64,000 nt of DNA, from NCBI GenBank assembly GCA_014905825.1, contig JACGCN010000023.1, positions 682,001 through 746,000 on the forward strand. The letters are read 5' to 3'. This document shows positions 58,871 to 64,000 of the stretch, in pieces. The position numbers and the translations under genes are program-made. Source of the stretch: Lyophyllum atratum (lineage: Eukaryota > Basidiomycota > Agaricomycetes > Agaricales > Lyophyllaceae). The first letter of the stretch is position 1, and each line of letters opens with the position of its first letter. The notes beneath the pieces were generated by a model that was not told the origin of the DNA, searched no databases, and was given only the letters and a program-made list of their open reading frames with translations.

Positions 58871-60423
58871 ATGCCGTCGAAACTCAAATCCCGTCTCCTC
58901 ACCTTCTTCCGTCCTCTCCTCCGTGCACTCGGGATGTCTTCTTCACTCGGACCTCAGTCGTCCACCTCACCGCCCTTCCACCTTCTAGATACAAAGCTCC
59001 AGACGGGCGTAGAGACGTACACTCAATACATCACGACGGCCTACGAGGCGCGTGATCCCAGCTTCCCGAAGTCCCTGCGCGTCACCCAGCTCGACCTTGT
59101 GAAGCAGGTCGTTAAGTCCGAACACGAATACATGGTCGCGTGGGTCCAAGCGCTGGACGGCTTCACGCAGTATCTATCGTTTGAACGTGCAGGCATCGCA
59201 GCTCAGCTAGAGGATCAACATCCATCATCTAGTCTTCTCAGCTTCCGGCCGTCGAGGTCTGATACGGCACTCGCGCACCCCAGGCGCGTCACTGCTCCCG
59301 TGCCAGGCACCTCTCGTCTGGGACAGGATGATCTATCCTTACCAGCTCAGCATGATATTCCTATCTCGCCCCCTACGCCCGACATCCCGCTGTCCCACTC
59401 CAGCACATCCGCACCACCCCACGACGCTGCGAGTGCGGACTTACGGCCGCATACGACAAAACACCGCCTCTCAAGCTCGACCTCATCCCCTTTCACCTCA
59501 TCCTCCTCATCCAGCAACATCGCCTCCCTCGACTCGCTCTCCCGGCAGGGCGACGCGCGCGACACCGTCTCCGGGCACGCCAAACCGACGCAGACGCCCT
59601 ACGACATCGTCATCGGTACCCTCTCGCTCTCCTCCCTCGATCCCCCGCTCCTCTTGCACGAGCTCGCCGTCCTCGCACAGACAGTCCACACCAGCGCTAC
59701 CACGTACAAGCTGTTCAGCACAAACTGCTACTGGTTCTGCGGGATGATGATGAATGCGGTCGAGGCACGTGCCGGGGTGGAGATGGAGTTGATAGATGTG
59801 AAAGTGAGCGCGTCGCGAGCGCTGTTGCCATACCATGTTTATAGGAGCTTGAGGGCGAGGTTGACTGGTCAGCAGAAGGGGGGGAAGAATGGGACGTGGA
59901 AGTGGCTGAGGGTGTATACGCCGCTTCCGGATGCTAAGGCAAAAATACTTAGAAAGGAGTGGGAGAAAGATCTGGCAACATTTGAGACGGAGGTGAGTTC
60001 AGATGGTGCTTCGGAGTGGAATTTCTTTGCTGATGTCGTCTTTGGTAGCTTGAAGAGAGACGGCAGGCATTGGGCAAGGAAGCTGCTGAGAAGCTAAAGC
60101 ATGCGGAGCGGGCAACTGAGATGGAGCGTAAGTTGAAGGAGGATGCGGAGAGGGCAACTGCGATGGAACGTAAGTTCAAGGAGGATGCGGAGAGGGCAAC
60201 TGCGATGGAACGTAAGTTCAAGGAGGATGCGGAGAGGGCAACTGCGATGGAACGTAAGTTCAAGGAGGATGCGGAGGATGCGGTGGAGAAGTTGAAGGAG
60301 GCAGCGGAGGATGCGGTGGAGAAGTTGAAGGAGGCAGCGGAGCGAGACAGGCAGGTAGCAGCAGAGCGAGAGCGCATCTTGCTCGAGAAGCTCGCCCGTT
60401 TTCAATCTCAGGCCCCTGCCTGA
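58871..60423 (+). CDS. Hypothetical protein with C-terminal coiled-coil repeats
   Basis: Two exons (58871-59992, 60049-60423) give 498 residues. The N-terminal half has helical segments (DTKLQTGVETYTQYITTAYE, LVKQVVKSEHEYMVAWVQAL) and a long Ser/Pro linker. A conserved-looking middle follows (DPPLLLHELAVLAQTVHTSA, YKLFSTNCYWFCGMMMNAVE), of a kind I recall from uncharacterised agaricomycete proteins. The last 120 residues form a charged coiled coil with repeats ERATAMERKFKEDA and EDAVEKLKEAA. I know no function. The exon junction is in phase and links the two halves, which would otherwise look like two genes. Confidence 0.8.
60112..60345 (+). repeat. In-frame minisatellite (42-bp and 33-bp units)
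   Basis: About four copies of a 42-bp unit (coding ERATAMERKFKEDA, the first diverged) and then two copies of a 33-bp unit (coding EDAVEKLKEAA). The middle 42-bp copies are identical or nearly so, which points to recent expansion. Both units are multiples of three. Confidence 0.9.
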
Positions 60424-61060
60424 TTTTCACGATCCTCCAAATTCCCTGGCACGCTATTCATACCACGATCACAATATCCACACATCTACATGTATCGATC
60501 CATCCTCACGCCACTTCACATTCCGGTTCAATACTTTCGTCTTGCTATCGTCTTGCTCTCATCTTGCTCTCATTATCGCAATGTACTCTACTACTTATCT
60601 TGCAATACATCATGACTGCCTCGCGTATCCACCTTCAGAGTATCCTGAGAGGCAGCATACGCGTCTCGAGAGGCGCAAAGAGACACTGGCATGCGGCGTT
60701 GGCGCTAAAGTATGGACCCTTTGAGCTTGGATCCAGTGTTGGCGAAGCAAGGTAGAGGTGATCAAGCGCGCGCGCCAACTTAGAGGCACATAGGTCCATG
60801 CCAGGCGGCACAGCGTGAATGAGAAAAGGGTCAAGCCCTGTTCCAACTGAAGACGTACTAGACAACAACTTCAAGGGTGGCAGAAATTTCATGAAGAGGC
60901 GCAAGTCTGTTGAACCGGCATTTGCCGTGCGTTTCTGATGCGTGGCAGATCGCCCCCTTGTCAGTGCACTGCTCATTCAATAACTCACAGTCATGGACTC
61001 GAATTATCATTACTTGTAAATCACGCTCAACATCGTCCATTTCTCAGTTTCTTCCCTATC
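60424..61060. other. Intergenic
   Basis: About 640 bp, with CT-rich sequence after the stop of the coiled-coil gene. No gene is recognised. Confidence 0.45.
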
Positions 61061-61944
61061 ATGCCACCACTCGAAACTGTCGCCCGTGCGCTTCGTCGTC
61101 AAGAAGAGCAAGCTGTACAGAACGATTCTCTCGCCGCCTTTATCGCCATCCGGAAACGAACTTTGACACCGGAAGAAGATGATCTAGGAGTGCACGAACG
61201 AAGGATACGACGGCGACGTGAGGAGACTGCTTCGGATGTCGACCATCTCGTGAGTATGACACTAGATCTATCAGTGTTCTTTCTGGCCTCGTTAAATCGT
61301 ATACACAGGACAGTTGCCATAAATTTACATTAGCTGCCACCATGACAAATGACAATGCTACGACGTTTCGTGACGATCAACCCGTGTTGAAGCAGAATAA
61401 CCCACTGCCTTCGGACCACGATCTGCCTACAACTTACCGACCAGAAATTGATCACAATGCACCTCTAGAGCCTGTTACAGTGGAAGATCCTCCTCCTGGC
61501 CTTGGTGCTGCGACTCATGATCTACGTACCACTGCTGCTTTCATTGAAGGGTTGAAGAATCGCACACTAGACCAGATTAACATACAAAAGAAAGTCATCG
61601 AACGCCTACGCGACGCGCCGTCGGAACTCCCGGACTGCATCTCAGATCGTCATTTCTTGAAAGCACTGGGAACTTTTCTTGCGACCGCCGATTCAGATGC
61701 TCCTGAGGCAATGTACAACGGTTATCGAACCGCGCTTCTTGCGTGCTACCCAGACGATCCGTTTCTATCCTTCGACCAGGTCAAGCGCCAGCTGGAAATC
61801 ATCACGGGCGTGACCCCAATTGTGGATGACGTGTGCGTATATCGTGTGTCGGCTTCACTGGTCCAGTCGATGGCGGCTGCTGCCACTGCTGCGACGATCG
61901 TACGTGCTTCCTACTCACGAGAGGACGATTTTCGACGACGGTGA
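61061..61944 (+). CDS. Hypothetical protein
   Basis: Two exons (61061-61249, 61309-61944) give 274 residues. The first exon is charged and helical (RQEEQAVQNDSLAAFIAIRK, with ERRIRRRREE). The second has an acidic, Pro-rich linker, then helices (AAFIEGLKNRTLDQINIQKK, SFDQVKRQLEIITGVTPIVD) and an Ala-rich end. There is no signal peptide or membrane helix and I recognise no family. The start is the first ATG in frame and the splice junction is in phase. Confidence 0.6.
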
Positions 61945-62496
61945 CTGATTATGTTTGGCTCGTCAAGACACAGTTTGCATCTGCACCCACTGAAAGGCTA
62001 GTGCGCTCGTAACGATGTGGACATCCTACCTGTATCTTCAATTCTGCATCGTCACACTACATCGTTGTATGCGGGGGAGCATGAAAATTAGAATAGAGTA
62101 CCACCCCCAGTAGCAAATAGAATCTCTGCATCGACTACATGGCTTCTACCTAAGCAAGCCTTCTCCACCATGAAAGTTTGGAGTTATAATCGTTTCGTCA
62201 ATTCATTCCGAGTCCTTCATTACATCCGAAGACCAGTAACTACCGAACTACCTATCGTAGTCCCCAAAGTAACCAACCTCCCGCTCCCACCTCCTTAGAG
62301 CTCCATCTCTGTCTAAATGTATCATTGTCAAGTCATCATGCGAAGTATATGTAATGCGATGTATCAAAAAAAAAGCAGGGAGAGGGGGGAAGAAACTAAG
62401 CGGGAATGCAGAGAGTAAGAGTATAGCGCGGGCGTGCATGGGTTACTGGGTAGATGTAGACGGGGAACACAGGAAATAAGCGTCAAGTGGCAGAAC
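61945..62496. other. Convergent intergenic region
   Basis: Between the hypothetical gene and the desaturase stop. It includes an A9 run near 62366-62374. Nothing else. Confidence 0.5.
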
Positions 62497-64000
62497 CTAG
62501 TACAGCATGCCTTCGCCGTCCGAGTACGCAGTGCTGCTGCCGTACGGCGAGCTCAGCTCGTTGTACCGTGCGATCTTGAGGCGCTGACTTGGTGGGATCG
62601 ACTTGTCCTCCAGTCCGTGCGGATGTCCACCGTTGAGAACTCCGACGCGCTTCATGGCGAGCAACTGAAAAGTATATGCGCGTCAGTTTGAGTTTACCAC
62701 CAGTACGCGTGAATGGAAGACCACTAACGTTGTGCGCGGCATTCGAGTGGTCGTAAACACCACCGAAGAAGGCTGTCGTCGCGTCCTTGCCGATCATCTT
62801 GATAAGGAGATGCGGGCCGCCGGGGTGCTCGTCGATGAAATTTGTCATGTCGTGAATGAAGCCAGATATGAGGACAAGCGGACGTTTCTGGGCCTGTTCT
62901 TGGACTGGAAGAGCACGCAGGGTAAGTTAGTACACACATTATTGATGTATTGGTGATGAAAAGTACGCACATGAGTCCCAGCTGATGATGGGGAGGTCAT
63001 TGCTGTCACTCGGCCATGCCAGCGTCTCTTGAGTCTCGCGGAGCTTCTTGAGTTGCATGGTCAGCTGTCCCTTGCGCACTTCGTTGTCGGGGAACACCTA
63101 ACGAGGTTCAATAAATGCGGAAAGCGCATCGGTGGAGACCCTTACCTTGAGATGGCTGGCGAGTCCGACTTGTTGCATCACCCAGATGAACCACTTGGTC
63201 GGGTCGTACTGGTACCACTTGATGGCGTTACGGTAATCCATGGGGAACTGGTGGTGGAAGTTGTGGTAACCCTCTCCGATAGTGACCAGCGCGGTGATAA
63301 GATGGTCGCGTGGTGAGTGCTTGTCATCGAAAGGCGTGTCTCCAAGCCAGTGGGCGAGAGAGTTCACGCAGAACGTAGACTTTTCGCTCTCTGTCAGTAC
63401 ACATCATCAGAACCAAGGTGAAAAGTACTCACATGATGCACGAAGCACAACCTTAGCACACCCGCATACACATATCCACCCTTCGCGTCGCCCCACAACA
63501 ACCAAGGAATGACGGTCGGCACGAAGAAGCCCATCAAAAAGATGAGGGCGATATAGTGACGGTGCTGCCACCGAACGACCTCGTTCTTGCTCAGGTCGCT
63601 GATATCCGCAACGCCAGGTCTCCGCCGAGGCTTGAGCATCATCCATCCGATGTGGCTGTAGAGTAAGCCCTTGTGCGCGTTGTACGGGTCGAGATCGGTG
63701 TCCGTGTATCTGTGGTGCGCGCGGTGTCCTCTCGACCACCACTTGATTGAGCCTTCTACGGCACCTGCACCTGCAGTAGCCAACATGTACTGCAGCGGCT
63801 TTGACGCGTTGTACGAACGGTGGGCCCAGAGACGGTGATACCCTGCTGTGATACCTGAAAGACACGTCGCTCCATAAACAACTTGCGGACATAACCCGGG
63901 CGAGAGAAAGGGACATACCGAGACCCGTTATATAGTAGTAGAAGATGGAAAACAAGCAGGTCTCCCAGCGCAGCTTGGTGTAGTAGGCACCAACCCCGCC
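62497..64000 (-). CDS. OLE1: Delta-9 fatty acid (stearoyl-CoA) desaturase, 3' part
   Basis: ER membrane di-iron enzyme that makes oleic and palmitoleic acid from the saturated acyl-CoA. The gene runs off the right edge, so the first membrane helices are missing. The three His boxes are present: HRLWAH (the exon ahead of [12 protein letters not shown]), HRAHH in [20 protein letters not shown], and HNFHH in [20 protein letters not shown]. Other family features are [17 protein letters not shown] and [15 protein letters not shown]-terminal cytochrome b5 domain follows with the haem-binding HPGG ([19 protein letters not shown]) and HSNAAHN. The tail ends YSDGEGMLY. The fused b5 domain is standard in fungi. 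No defect is seen. Confidence 0.96.

Noticed and set aside
60070..60423. Separate small gene for the charged coiled coil
   Set aside because: An in-phase intron (59993-60048) joins it to the upstream ORF, and the total is divisible by three.

Overview
The window is nuclear DNA of a filamentous basidiomycete, most likely an Agaricomycete. The genes are dense and carry many 45-60 nt GT-AG introns with CTAAC-like branch points. Several families are typical of that class: an oversized G-alpha, an F-box LRR protein, a DUF6534-type seven-helix protein, UstYa/DUF3328 proteins and a TRI5-like terpene synthase. I joined exons by hand from frame, splice signals and family knowledge; no database search was run.

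Left part (1-24.6 kb, housekeeping, almost all minus strand): the 5' end of a MOV10/SDE3-like RNA helicase, proteasome ATPase Rpt6, an unusual G-alpha with microexons, a 4.7-kb gene-poor stretch with a degenerate inverted repeat, two tandem intron-containing tRNA-Glu(CUC) genes, a NIPA-type Mg2+ transporter, an Hsp20, a CCDC6-like coiled-coil protein, an F-box protein, a ChAPs/exomer protein and aspartokinase.

Middle part (26-49 kb, accessory): a cytosolic-type Xaa-Pro aminopeptidase, an EEP-family hydrolase, a tiny secreted cysteine peptide, a UstYa protein, an O-acetylhomoserine sulfhydrylase-like gene with a one-base frameshift, a second UstYa-like protein, an agaricomycete membrane protein, a DUF6534 membrane protein, a phytanoyl-CoA dioxygenase-like enzyme, debris (an EEP fragment and a ubiquitin pseudogene), a TRI5-like terpene synthase and a GMC oxidoreductase split by a 1.15-kb insert that carries an antisense PHD-finger ORF. 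Terpene synthase, GMC, PhyH-type and UstYa enzymes together look like a specialised-metabolism neighbourhood.

Right part (49.7-64 kb): a TOK1-type two-pore K+ channel, orotate phosphoribosyltransferase, an intronless secreted tandem-repeat protein with a KEP-like layout, a second copy of the tiny secreted cysteine peptide, a coiled-coil protein with an in-frame minisatellite, a hypothetical gene, and the 3' part of a delta-9 fatty acid desaturase with a C-terminal cytochrome b5 domain.

The most novel item is the pair of 49-50 aa secreted precursors (31.5 and 57.5 kb). They share signal-peptide residues, a two-cysteine core ending in LRPGCS-stop, and an intron at exactly the same codon position. 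One lies next to a UstYa gene.
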